Shown here: positions 51,832 to 59,459 of the stretch, one piece after another
Position numbering within the stretch: the stretch's first letter is position 1
Layout: every line of letters starts with the position of its first letter
NCBI GenBank assembly: GCA_963736525.1
Contig: CAVTPF010000018.1
Span: 124,001-188,000, forward strand
DNA length: 64,000 nt
Direction: 5' to 3'
Source of the DNA: Bog-473 sp963736525
Lineage (GTDB): Bacteria > Actinomycetota > Acidimicrobiia > Acidimicrobiales > RAAP-2
Program-made: the position numbers and the translations under genes
The notes under the pieces: generated by a model
Told to the model about the DNA's origin: nothing
Database searches by the model: none
Seen by the model: the letters and a program-made list of their open reading frames with translations, nothing else

Positions 51832-52532
51832 CCGCCGAGGCACCCGCGGCGCGCATCCTCGTCGTCGACGACGAGCCCAACATCGCCGAGCTGCTCTCGG
51901 CCGCACTCACCTTCGAGGGGTACCAGGTGGGCGTCGCCGCCACCGGTGCCGAGGCGCTCGAGCAGGTGCGCACGTTCCGCCCGCATCTCGTCATGCTCGA
52001 CGTGATGCTCCCGGACCTCGACGGCAACGAGGTCTGCCGCCGGTTGCGTAACCAGGGCGAGCAGATGCCCATCGTCTTCCTCACCGCGCGCGACACCACC
52101 CAGGACAAGGTCGAGGGTCTGAGCATGGGCGACGACTACGTGACCAAGCCCTTCAGCATCGAGGAGCTGACGGCGCGCGTCGGGGCCATTTTGCGGCGCA
52201 CCGGGGAGATGGCCCCCGGCGACACGTCCGTCCTGCAATTCGCCGACCTGGTCATGAACGTGGACACCCACGAGGTGTGGCGCGACGAGAAGCCCATCGA
52301 CCTCACGGCCACGGAGTTCAACCTCTTGTACTACCTGTTGGAGAACGCACGCCGGGTGATCTCCAAGTCCGAGCTGCTCGACAACGTCTGGGGGTTCGAA
52401 TTTCGCGGCGACCCCAACATCGTCGAGACCTACATCAGCTATCTGCGCAAGAAGATCGACGACAGGGACCCGCCCCTCATCCACACGATCCGGCGCGTCG
52501 GCTACACCCTCCGCCTGCCCCGCGAAGGATGA
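51828..52532 (+). CDS. OmpR-family response regulator
   Basis: A 234-residue regulator like mycobacterial TrcR/TcrX/MprA. Receiver: VVDDEPNIAELL, phospho-acceptor Asp in LVMLDVMLPDLDG, Lys in DDYVTKPF. DNA-binding winged helix: LTATEFNLLYYLLENARR to TIRRVGYTLR. The loop before the conserved Lys reads SMGDDYVTKPF, one residue shorter than the usual G-A/G-DDY form. GTG 51828 overlaps ppm1 and the stop overlaps the kinase gene, so ppm1, regulator and kinase are co-transcribed. Confidence 0.93.
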   Translation: MTAEAPAARILVVDDEPNIAELLSAALTFEGYQVGVAATGAEALEQVRTFRPHLVMLDVMLPDLDGNEVCRRLRNQGEQMPIVFLTARDTTQDKVEGLSMGDDYVTKPFSIEELTARVGAILRRTGEMAPGDTSVLQFADLVMNVDTHEVWRDEKPIDLTATEFNLLYYLLENARRVISKSELLDNVWGFEFRGDPNIVETYISYLRKKIDDRDPPLIHTIRRVGYTLRLPREG

Positions 52533-54037
52533 GCCTCCAGAAGCGGCTCGTCGCCGTCATGGCCCTGCTGTTGGTGATCGGGCTCCTGGTGGCCGACGTC
52601 GCCACCTACGCCTCGGTCCGCTCGTTCCTCTACGGCCAGGCCGACAACACGCTGGCCCAGAACGAGGCCCTGGGCTTCAACTACCTGACGTTCGCGTCGG
52701 GGCGGCACCTGCCGGTGACCGAGGCGGACCTCTCGCGCCGCATCTCCTCCGACGTGTACCTGACGCTGCTCAACCGCAACGGGCGGGTGATCATGCGGCG
52801 CCCCTCGGGCCCGCCGACGCGCCCCGACCCCGCGCCCATCCTGACCAAGGACATCCCGGTGCAGCAGGTGCCCGACATCTACAGCCGCGTCCGGGTGGGG
52901 CGCTACGCCGGCACCTTCCGGCCCGATCCCGACGCGGTGATCCTGGGCAGCACGGGCGACCCTGACGGCGAGTACCGCACCGTCGCCGTCACGGTCCCGC
53001 AGGGGACGCTCGTGTCGTCCATTTCGTTGAATCCGACGAACGACACGCTGAACTCGCTGCGTAAGGTCGAGCTCCTCGCCAGCCTGGCCGTGCTGGTGGC
53101 GATGGGCGTGCTGGCCCTGGTGGTCGTGCGCCGCGGCCTGCGGCCCTTGACCCAGATGGCCAGCACCGCGGACGCGATCGCGTCGGGCGACCTGACCCGC
53201 CGCGTGCCCGAGGAGCGGCCGGGCAGCGAGGTGGGGCGCCTCGGCGTGGCGCTCAACGAGATGCTGGCCCAGATCGAAGGGGCCTTTGCCGAGAAGTCGG
53301 CCTCCGAAGAGCGCCTCCGCCAGTTCGTGGCCGACGCGTCGCACGAGCTGCGCACGCCCCTGACCTCCATCCGCGGCTACGCGGAGCTCCTGGGACGGGG
53401 CGGCTTCGCCGACGAGGGCGGGCGGCGCAAGGCGCTCAAGCGCATCGAGGAGGAAGCGACCCGCATGGGGGGGCTGGTCGAGGACCTCCTGCTCCTCGCC
53501 GAGCTGGACCGGGGCCGTCCCCTACGCGTCGAACCGGTCGACCTGCATCGGATCTGCGCCGACGCCGTTGGTGACTCCAACGCGATGGCGCACGACCACG
53601 AGCTCACGCTCGAGCCGGGCGGGCCGGTGGTGGTCCTCGGCGACGGCGAACGCCTGACCCAGGTGGCGCACAACCTCGTCCGCAACGCGCTGGCCCACAC
53701 CCCCCCGGGCACCACGGTGCGCGTGTCGACGGGGGTGGCGGGCACGACGGGGTACATCCGGGTGTCCGACAACGGACCGGGGATCCCTCCGGCCGAGATC
53801 TCCCGCGTCTTCGACCGCTTCTACCAGGGCGACCCCTCGCGTTCGGGCGCGGGGACGGGCCTCGGGCTCGCCATCGTGCGGGCCATCGCGGAAGCCCTGC
53901 ACGGGACCGCCGAGGTGCTCCCGCAGGCGCAGGGCGGGGCGACCCTGCTGGTCAAGATCCCGCTTGCCGCCACGCACGTCGCCGCGGCCGCGGCGGCGGC
54001 CGAGAGGGCCGCGGCGCGGTCACCGCAGCTGCACTGA
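52529..54037 (+). CDS. Sensor histidine kinase (two spans, HAMP)
   Basis: A 502-residue kinase paired with the preceding regulator. Two spans (about 8-30 and 185-205) enclose an extracytoplasmic sensor domain, then HAMP (LRPLTQMASTADAIASGDLT), HisKA with His in ADASHELRTPLTSIRG, and HATPase_c (NALAHTPPGTTV, DNGPGIPP, GTGLGLAIVRA). The C-terminus is an Ala-rich tail of about 20 residues. The 3' end overlaps the convergent isochorismate synthase gene by 18 bases. Confidence 0.94.
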   Translation: MSLQKRLVAVMALLLVIGLLVADVATYASVRSFLYGQADNTLAQNEALGFNYLTFASGRHLPVTEADLSRRISSDVYLTLLNRNGRVIMRRPSGPPTRPDPAPILTKDIPVQQVPDIYSRVRVGRYAGTFRPDPDAVILGSTGDPDGEYRTVAVTVPQGTLVSSISLNPTNDTLNSLRKVELLASLAVLVAMGVLALVVVRRGLRPLTQMASTADAIASGDLTRRVPEERPGSEVGRLGVALNEMLAQIEGAFAEKSASEERLRQFVADASHELRTPLTSIRGYAELLGRGGFADEGGRRKALKRIEEEATRMGGLVEDLLLLAELDRGRPLRVEPVDLHRICADAVGDSNAMAHDHELTLEPGGPVVVLGDGERLTQVAHNLVRNALAHTPPGTTVRVSTGVAGTTGYIRVSDNGPGIPPAEISRVFDRFYQGDPSRSGAGTGLGLAIVRAIAEALHGTAEVLPQAQGGATLLVKIPLAATHVAAAAAAAERAAARSPQLH

Positions 54038-55300
54038 GGCGCCCGGGACGACCGCCTCCAGGACGGTGGCCAGCTTCACGTCGGTCTCGGCCGCCTCGGC
54101 CTCGGGTTCGGAGCCGGCCACGATGCCCGAGCCCGCGCGCAGCGTGACCGAGGTGCCGTCGTCGTGGAGACGGGCGCTGCGGATGCCGATCATCCATTCA
54201 CCGTCACCGGCCGCGCCGACCCATCCCACCGGTCCGGCCCAGTAGCCGCGCGCGCCGACCTCCAGCCGTGCCATCGTCTCCAGGGCGTCGGCCCGGGGGG
54301 TGCCGCCGACGGCCGGGGTCGGATGCAGCCGTTCGAGCAGTTCGAGGACGCCGACGGGCCGGGCCAGCCTGCCCTCCAGCATGGTGCCCAGGTGGGCCAC
54401 CGAACGGAACGCCACGAGCGAGGGTTCCCCCGGGACCGTCAGCTCGTCGCAGTACGGGGCGAGCGTGGCCGCGATCTCCTCGACCACGTAGCGGTGCTCC
54501 TCTCGGCTCTTCTCCGACCGGGCCAGGTCGCGCTGGGCATCGGCATCGGCACGGGCGGTCTCGCCGCGCCGCACGGTACCGGCCAGGGGGTGGCACGACA
54601 CCCGCCGCCCGTGGCAGGCCACCAGCAGCTCCGGGCTGGCCCCGAAGAAGGTGCCGTCGGGCACCGGCATGGAGAAGATCGTGCAGTTGGGCTCGCCGTC
54701 GCGGAGGCGGCGCAGCACCGCCGAGAGGTGCAGCGGGCCGTCGAGCTCGACGGTGACCGGCCGGGACAGGACGACCTTTCGCAACGCGGTGCCCGGCGCC
54801 CGCATGCGGTCCACCGCGCCGGCCACGGCGACGCCGTAGGCGGTCGACGCCATGGGGGTGGAGAGTCTCGTCACGGCGGGGTCGGCGGCGTGGTCGGGCG
54901 TGGTGCCGTATTGCCAGATCACCGCGTCGAAGAGCTCGTCGGTCTCGGGCAGCGGCGTGTCGGCTGGCCCCACCGCGGTGGCCCAGCGCCGGGTGACGCC
55001 GTCGGCGTCGCGGGAGATCCCCATGGTGAACCGCGGTATGACGAGGTCACTCGCCATGGTGCCGTGGAACGGCAGCGCACCGAGCGCCACCACGCCGGAG
55101 CCGGGGCGGCGCACCGCATCGTCGCAGGGGATGGCCGCCAGCGCCGCCGCGGCACGTGACGCCCGGACGAGCTGGGCCGTGCCCCAGCCGACCAGGGTCA
55201 GCCCGGGGCGATCGAAGAGCACGGTCGGACCGCCGTCGAACTGCAGCGCGTCCGGGCCGTATTCGAGCGGCACCGAACGTGCGTGGAGCGTCCCGGTCAC
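54020..55300 (-). CDS. menF: Isochorismate synthase (chorismate-binding family)
   Basis: A 426-residue enzyme converting chorismate to isochorismate, the entry step to menaquinone (or to a siderophore). Visible chorismate-binding motifs are RKVVLSRPVTV, SPELLVACHGRRV, CHPLAGTVRRGET, PTPAVGGTPR and RAGSGIVAGSEPEAEAAET. GTG 55300 overlaps the stop of the upstream menaquinone methyltransferase gene (GTGA), which supports a menaquinone role. The rest of the men pathway is not in the window. Confidence 0.9.
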   Translation of the reverse strand: MTGTLHARSVPLEYGPDALQFDGGPTVLFDRPGLTLVGWGTAQLVRASRAAAALAAIPCDDAVRRPGSGVVALGALPFHGTMASDLVIPRFTMGISRDADGVTRRWATAVGPADTPLPETDELFDAVIWQYGTTPDHAADPAVTRLSTPMASTAYGVAVAGAVDRMRAPGTALRKVVLSRPVTVELDGPLHLSAVLRRLRDGEPNCTIFSMPVPDGTFFGASPELLVACHGRRVSCHPLAGTVRRGETARADADAQRDLARSEKSREEHRYVVEEIAATLAPYCDELTVPGEPSLVAFRSVAHLGTMLEGRLARPVGVLELLERLHPTPAVGGTPRADALETMARLEVGARGYWAGPVGWVGAAGDGEWMIGIRSARLHDDGTSVTLRAGSGIVAGSEPEAEAAETDVKLATVLEAVVPGASVQLR

Positions 55301-56025
55301 GGGGTACCGGCGCGGGTGGCGACCACGAGCTGGCTGAGGCCGCCCGCCAGGGGGCGTACCCCCACGGCGGAGAAGCCGGCCTCGAGCAGCATCCGGCGCA
55401 GGGTCGGTGCAGGGGGCAGGTAGGCGACGGACTGCGGGAGGTACCGGTAGGCCTCCTGGTCGGACAGGGCCGCCCCGAGCGCCGGGACAGCCCTGGTGAA
55501 CCAGACGTCGTAGCCGGCGCGCCAGAGCCGAGATGCCGGCGCGTCGACCTCCAGCACCGCCAGGCGCCCGCCGGCCCGTAGTACCCGCGCCGATTCGGCC
55601 AGCGTGGCGGCGAGATCCGTGAAGTTGCGCAGCGCGTAGCCGCACACCAGGCCGTCGAACGCGCCGGCCGCGAAGGGCAGCGCGCTCCCGTCTGCCTCGA
55701 CGAGCGGGGTCGCGGCGCCGTTCGCCGCCAGCATGCCCGCACTCAGGTCGGTGCCGACGACGCGGTAGCCGCGGCGCAGGCACAGGCGCGAGAGGTCGCC
55801 GGTCCCACACGCCAGGTCGAGCACCAGTGCACCCCCGGGCAGGCCGAGCGCGTCCACGGTGGTGCGGCGCCAGGCCTTGTCGAGCCCGAAGGTCATCAGT
55901 CGGTTCATCAGGTCGTAGCGGGGCGCGATGGTGTCGAACATGGCGCGTACCCGCGCTGTCTTCTCGGCGCCGGTGGGCAGCGGCGGCGATGGCGACGCGG
56001 GTGCCGCGCGGGGGCGTCGCGCCAT
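55297..56025 (-). CDS. ubiE: Demethylmenaquinone methyltransferase
   Basis: A 242-residue UbiE/MenG-family enzyme that adds the final methyl group to demethylmenaquinone. Family start MFDTIAPRYDLMNRLMTFG, SAM motif VLDLACGTGDLSRL and the later GYALRNFTDLAATLAE are present. ATG 56025 gives a short Pro/Ala-rich lead-in of about 28 residues; a later ATG at the MFDTIAP motif is possible. It lies between the MaoC-like gene (14-bp gap) and menF (4-bp overlap) in one leftward operon. Confidence 0.95.
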   Translation of the reverse strand: MARRPRAAPASPSPPLPTGAEKTARVRAMFDTIAPRYDLMNRLMTFGLDKAWRRTTVDALGLPGGALVLDLACGTGDLSRLCLRRGYRVVGTDLSAGMLAANGAATPLVEADGSALPFAAGAFDGLVCGYALRNFTDLAATLAESARVLRAGGRLAVLEVDAPASRLWRAGYDVWFTRAVPALGAALSDQEAYRYLPQSVAYLPPAPTLRRMLLEAGFSAVGVRPLAGGLSQLVVATRAGTP

Positions 56026-56039
56026 GGCGGGACGACGCG

Positions 56040-56495
56040 TCAGCGGTAGTAGCGGTAGACGACTTGGGCCACGCAGGCCGGCTTGGGCGCGTCCTTGACC
56101 TCCATGGCGAGGTCGTAGGTGACCTGGACGCCGCCGTCGACGTCCTCGACGCCCGCCACGGTGACCCCCATGCGCAACTCCGATCCCACGGGCACGGGGG
56201 ACGGGAAGCGCACCTTGTTGCACCCGTAGTTCACGCCGAATTTCATCTTCTCCACGGTGATGACCTGGTTCAACAGGACGGGGGCCAACGAGAGGGTGAG
56301 GTAGCCGTGGGCGATCGCGACGCCGAAGGGACCCTCCTTGGCCCGCTCGGGGTCGACGTGGATCCACTGGTGGTCGCCCGTGGCCTGCGCGAACAGGTTC
56401 ACCTGTTCCTGCGTCACCGTCTGCCACTCGGAATGGCCGAGCGCCTTGCCGGTGAGCTCGTGGAAGGCGTCGACGCCGTCGACGGTGGTGGTCAT
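56040..56495 (-). CDS. MaoC-like (R)-specific enoyl-CoA hydratase
   Basis: A 151-residue single hot-dog-fold protein. The hydratase motif is visible as FAQATGDHQWIHVDPERA (Asp and His of the catalytic pair), followed by PFGVAIAHGYLTLSL and FGVNYGCNKVRFPSPV. It is very close to mycobacterial MaoC proteins of the HtdZ/Rv0130 type. It should hydrate trans-2-enoyl-CoA in fatty-acid metabolism. ATG 56495 has GAGGAG six bases upstream. Its place ahead of two quinone genes is probably only transcriptional. Confidence 0.9.
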   Translation of the reverse strand: MTTTVDGVDAFHELTGKALGHSEWQTVTQEQVNLFAQATGDHQWIHVDPERAKEGPFGVAIAHGYLTLSLAPVLLNQVITVEKMKFGVNYGCNKVRFPSPVPVGSELRMGVTVAGVEDVDGGVQVTYDLAMEVKDAPKPACVAQVVYRYYR

Positions 56496-56535
56496 GATGC
56501 GCTCCTCGCTGGTCAGTGTCTGGTTCCGCCGAAGG

Positions 56536-56541
56536 ACGCTA
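56536..56541 (-). promoter_or_regulatory. Candidate -10 box of the maoC-ubiE-menF operon
   Basis: TAGCGT on the minus strand, about 40 bases before ATG 56495, leaving a leader with the GAGGAG ribosome site. Confidence 0.4.
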
Positions 56542-56561
56542 CCCGCGCCCGGGTACCTCAC

Positions 56562-56567
56562 TACGCT
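56562..56567 (+). promoter_or_regulatory. -10 box of the VIT1-family gene (leaderless)
   Basis: TACGCT followed by six bases and then GTG 56574. Confidence 0.5.
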
Positions 56568-56573
56568 GGCCCG

Positions 56574-57293
56574 GTGAGCTCCGCGCACGACCACGACCTG
56601 TCGCCCCACCACCACCGGGATGTGCGCGGCGGTGGCGCTCGGGCCGCCGTCTTCGGGATCAGCGACGGGCTGGTGACCAACGTCTCCCTGGTCCTGGGCA
56701 TCGCGGGGGCGAACCCCGGGGGGTCCATCGTGCGGCTGGCCGGTGTGGCCGGGCTGGTCGCCGGCTCCTTCTCCATGGCGGCCGGCGAGTACCTCTCCAT
56801 GACGGCGCAGCGCGAGCTCATGGAGCGCGAGCTCGAGGTGGAGCGCCGCGCCCTGCGGCGCAGCCCGGAGGGGGAGGCGGCGGAGCTGCGGGGCGTCTAC
56901 GTGCAGCGCGGGATCGACCCGACCGTGGCCACCGAGATGGTCAACGAGGTGATGCAGGACCCCGACCTCGCCCTCGAGACGCACGCCCGCGAGGAGCTCG
57001 GCATCACCGCGCAGAGCCTGGGCTCAGCCTGGCAGGCCGCTGCCGCCTCCTTCGTCACCTTCGCCGTGGGTGCCTTCATCCCCCTGGCCCCGTGGCTGTT
57101 CACCTCGGGGACGCGGGCCATCGTGCTGTCCGTGGTGCTGGGGGCACTCGCGGCGCTGGCGGTCGGGGTGGTTCTGGCCCGGTTCACCGAGCGGCCGGTC
57201 CTCGCCTCCGCACTGCGCCAGCTCGTCGTCACCGCGGTGGCCGCCGCCGTGACCTTCGGGGTCGGCCACGCCATCGGCAGTGGCGTCAGCTGA
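56574..57293 (+). CDS. VIT1/CCC1-family metal transporter
   Basis: A 239-residue membrane protein with five spans related to plant VIT1 and yeast CCC1, which move Fe(II) or Mn(II). The N-terminus is His-rich (SAHDHDLSPHHHRDVRGGG), then FGISDGLVTNVSLVLGIAGA, SMAAGEYLSMTAQRELMERE and a cytoplasmic metal-binding helix with several Glu residues. Direction and metal are unknown. GTG 56574 is preferred because of its -10 box. It converges on mshD with an 8-bp overlap. Confidence 0.92.
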   Translation: MSSAHDHDLSPHHHRDVRGGGARAAVFGISDGLVTNVSLVLGIAGANPGGSIVRLAGVAGLVAGSFSMAAGEYLSMTAQRELMERELEVERRALRRSPEGEAAELRGVYVQRGIDPTVATEMVNEVMQDPDLALETHAREELGITAQSLGSAWQAAAASFVTFAVGAFIPLAPWLFTSGTRAIVLSVVLGALAALAVGVVLARFTERPVLASALRQLVVTAVAAAVTFGVGHAIGSGVS

Positions 57294-58248
57294 CCGCCGG
57301 CCGCGCGCTCGCCGTCGGCGCCCGCCGATAGGACCGGTCGACATGGTCGACCGTGAAGCCCAACGCGCGGTACAAGGCCACGGCGCGCTCGTTGCCGGCG
57401 TCGGTGTAGAGCATCCCCACGGAGACACCGCGCCGCGCCAGGGACTCCAGCCCCGCCACGGTGAGGGAGCGGCCCCAACCCTGCCCGTGGTGGCGCGGGT
57501 CGACGGCGATGACGTAGATCTCGCCCAGGACCGGCGTCCGGTCCCGGTGGATCTTGGTCCAGCAGAATCCGACGAGGCCCGCGCCGTCGGGATCGTCGGC
57601 CACCAGGAAGCCGTCGACATCGACCCAGTCGGCGGCCATGCGCTGTCGGAGCTGATCGAGGGTCCACGAGCCCTGCTCGAAGTGGTCCGCGAAGGCGCGG
57701 TTGTTGGTGTCGAGCCACGCCTGCTCGTCGCGCCCGGGCGCGAACGGCCGCGTCTTGAGCGGCCGCGTGGCCGCCACGACGTCGGCCGGGAGCGGGAGTC
57801 GGACGCGCATCTGCAGGAGCTCGCGCTCGGGAAGAAAGCCGAGATCGCGCGCGAGCTCGTCGTCCGCCCCCTCGGCCTGCATCGCCCACAGGTGCACCGG
57901 CGCGTCGGGCGGCGCGTCGGCCAGAGCGCGGCACACGAGCGCGGACAGCAGGTCGCCCCGGCGGCCCCCGGCGCGCGCGGTGGGATCGGTGACCGCGTGC
58001 ACGACGGTCGAGCCGTCCTGCGCCTGCGACAGCAACGCGCACCCGGCGAGCCGGTCGTCCACGCGGGCGAGGACGACACGCCCGGCCGCCGGGGTGGCGC
58101 CGGAATGCGTCACCGCCAAGAGCTGCGGTTCGGGCAGCGCCGGGTGGTCGTCGGCCGCGTCGGCCCGCGCCAGCAGCGCGGAGAGCGCCGCCCGGCCCTC
58201 GCCGCCCAGCTGGTCGAGGTCGATGACGACCATGTCGGCGGCGCCCAC
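57286..58248 (-). CDS. mshD: Mycothiol synthase (acetyltransferase)
   Basis: A 320-residue protein of two GNAT domains that acetylates Cys-GlcN-Ins to make mycothiol, the main thiol of actinobacteria. The C-terminal, active GNAT domain shows IYVIAVDPRHHGQGWGRSLT and YTDAGNERAVALYRALGF; the substrate region has the conserved WCWTKIH-like GFCWTKIHRD. GTG 58248 is chosen because a TAGCTT -10 box ends seven bases before it; ATG 58233 would be five residues shorter. It diverges from nth with 31 bp between start codons. Confidence 0.94.
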   Translation of the reverse strand: MGAADMVVIDLDQLGGEGRAALSALLARADAADDHPALPEPQLLAVTHSGATPAAGRVVLARVDDRLAGCALLSQAQDGSTVVHAVTDPTARAGGRRGDLLSALVCRALADAPPDAPVHLWAMQAEGADDELARDLGFLPERELLQMRVRLPLPADVVAATRPLKTRPFAPGRDEQAWLDTNNRAFADHFEQGSWTLDQLRQRMAADWVDVDGFLVADDPDGAGLVGFCWTKIHRDRTPVLGEIYVIAVDPRHHGQGWGRSLTVAGLESLARRGVSVGMLYTDAGNERAVALYRALGFTVDHVDRSYRRAPTASARPAVS

Positions 58249-58255
58249 GACGGCC

Positions 58256-58261
58256 AAGCTA
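58256..58261 (-). promoter_or_regulatory. -10 box of mshD (leaderless)
   Basis: TAGCTT on the minus strand, seven bases before GTG 58248. It lies six bases from the opposing nth -10 box. Confidence 0.5.
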
Positions 58262-58267
58262 ACCCGG

Positions 58268-58273
58268 TACCGT
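58268..58273 (+). promoter_or_regulatory. -10 box of nth (leaderless)
   Basis: TACCGT followed by GAACCG and then GTG 58280. Confidence 0.5.
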
Positions 58274-58279
58274 GAACCG

Positions 58280-58945
58280 GTGGCGATGCCCAGGACAGCG
58301 AAGGGTCGGGCGCGGCGCACCGTCGAGCGGCTGGCGGAGCGCTATCCGGGCACGGCGAAGGAGCTGTGCGCACTGGATCACAAGGACGCGTTTCAGTTGC
58401 TCGCTGCGACGATCCTCTCGGCGCAGTGCACGGATGCCCGGGTGAACATGGTCACGCCCGTGCTGTTCGCGGCCTATCCCGACCCGTCGGCGCTGGCGGC
58501 GGCGAACCCCGAGGACGTCGAGGAGATCATCCGGTCCACCGGTTTCTTCCGCGCCAAGACCAAGAGCCTGATCGGCATGGCCGCCGCCGTCGCGCAGCGC
58601 TATGGCGGAGAGGTCCCCTCCGATCTGGCCGAGTTGGTCACGATCCCGGGGGTCGGGCGCAAGACCGGCAACGTGGTGCGCAGCGTCGCCTTCGGTCTGC
58701 CGGGCCTGCCCGTGGACACGCACGTGCTGCGGGTGAGCCAGCGGCTCGGCCTCATCGAGGAGCTGGCGCCGGCGGAGCAGCGCGACGCGGTCAGGGTCGA
58801 GTTTGCGCTCAACGCCCTCATCCCGGCCGCTGAGCGCGGCGCCTTCAGCCTGCGCATGATCCTCCACGGGCGGGAGACCTGCGTTGCCCGGAAGCCGCGT
58901 TGCGGTGCATGCCCCTTGGCCGATTTCTGCCCGTCGGTACGGTAA
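58280..58945 (+). CDS. nth: Endonuclease III (DNA glycosylase/AP lyase)
   Basis: A 221-residue base-excision repair enzyme for oxidised pyrimidines. The helix-hairpin-helix TIPGVGRKTGNVV, catalytic Lys in the same region, catalytic Asp in LPVDTHVLRV, and the 4Fe-4S ligands Cx6Cx2Cx5C (CVARKPRCGACPLADFC) are all present. GTG 58280 fits the -10 box; ATG 58286 is two codons later. A short hairpin and TTTTT (58973-58977) follow the stop. Confidence 0.97.
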   Translation: MAMPRTAKGRARRTVERLAERYPGTAKELCALDHKDAFQLLAATILSAQCTDARVNMVTPVLFAAYPDPSALAAANPEDVEEIIRSTGFFRAKTKSLIGMAAAVAQRYGGEVPSDLAELVTIPGVGRKTGNVVRSVAFGLPGLPVDTHVLRVSQRLGLIEELAPAEQRDAVRVEFALNALIPAAERGAFSLRMILHGRETCVARKPRCGACPLADFCPSVR

Positions 58946-59021
58946 CCGGCGCGTGATGGGACTTTCGGCCCCTTTTTAGGCAATTCCCGTTTGTCGTGGT
59001 GAAATCGGAAAACCCAGGCGC

Positions 59022-59027
59022 TACCAT
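59022..59027 (+). promoter_or_regulatory. Candidate -10 box of a small RNA
   Basis: TACCAT, six bases before the first hairpin of the structured region at 59034-59128. There is no protein gene immediately downstream. Confidence 0.35.
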
Positions 59028-59033
59028 TGCCCT

Positions 59034-59128
59034 CGGAACCGGTTCCCGCCACCTGGTTCCGAAAGAGTCGATGCTGGGATCCGCCTCCTGGCCGACTCGC
59101 CCAATGCCGGCCTTCGGGCCGGCATTGG
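59034..59128 (+). ncRNA. Candidate small RNA of three consecutive hairpins
   Basis: Three stems follow one another without a convincing ORF: CGGAACC/GGTTCCG (59034-59040 with 59055-59061), GAGTCG/CGACTC (59065-59070 with 59093-59098), and CCAATGCCGGCC-TTCG-GGCCGGCATTGG (59101-59128), a perfect 12-bp stem with a UUCG loop. The last would act as terminator. The first contains the 12-bp palindrome GGAACCGGTTCC (59035-59046). A -10 box lies at 59022. I do not recognise a known RNA family. Confidence 0.45.
59101..59128 (+). terminator. 12-bp hairpin with UUCG loop
   Basis: A perfect inverted repeat closed by the very stable C(UUCG)G tetraloop, 52 bases before the antitoxin -10 box. It would end transcripts from nth or the candidate RNA. 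No U-run follows. Confidence 0.7.
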
Positions 59129-59180
59129 TGCTTCCGGACCTGTTCAGGCGGGGTGTGGAAGGCGGTAGTACTTGGGGTGC

Positions 59181-59186
59181 TACCCT
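59181..59186 (+). promoter_or_regulatory. -10 box of the antitoxin-like gene (leaderless)
   Basis: TACCCT followed by six bases and then ATG 59193. Confidence 0.5.
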
Positions 59187-59192
59187 CGGGGC

Positions 59193-59459
59193 ATGGTGAC
59201 CAAGCGCTCTGTCTCGCTCGACGACGAGGTGGCCGCGGCGGTCGAGGAGGCGGCCAAGCAGGACGGGGTCTCCTTCAGCGCGTGGCTCTCCGGCGCGGCC
59301 GAGAAACAGCTGCGCGTGCGGCAGGGCCTGCGCGGCGTGGCCGCCTGGGAGGGCGAGACCGGCTCGCTCAGCGCCGAGGAGCTCGCCGCGGGTGAGGCGC
59401 TGCTGGCCCGACTGCGCTCGGGGGTTTCGGGGGTGGCCTCGCGAGTCCGGCGCCGGTGA
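59193..59459 (+). CDS. Ribbon-helix-helix antitoxin-like protein (VapB-type)
   Basis: An 88-residue protein with an N-terminal ribbon-helix-helix DNA-binding fold (KRSVSLDDEVAAAVEEAAKQ, then FSAWLSGAAEKQL) and an acidic C-terminal region that would bind a partner toxin. It overlaps the PIN-domain gene by four bases (GTGA), the standard antitoxin-toxin order. RHH antitoxins usually repress their own promoter. Since the partner looks catalytically degraded, it may now act mainly as a DNA-binding protein. Confidence 0.82.
   Translation: MVTKRSVSLDDEVAAAVEEAAKQDGVSFSAWLSGAAEKQLRVRQGLRGVAAWEGETGSLSAEELAAGEALLARLRSGVSGVASRVRRR

Noticed and set aside
58996..59199. 67-codon ORF over the three-hairpin region
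   Set aside because: It covers the inverted repeats and the antitoxin promoter, has no ribosome site, and its sequence is dictated by the hairpins.
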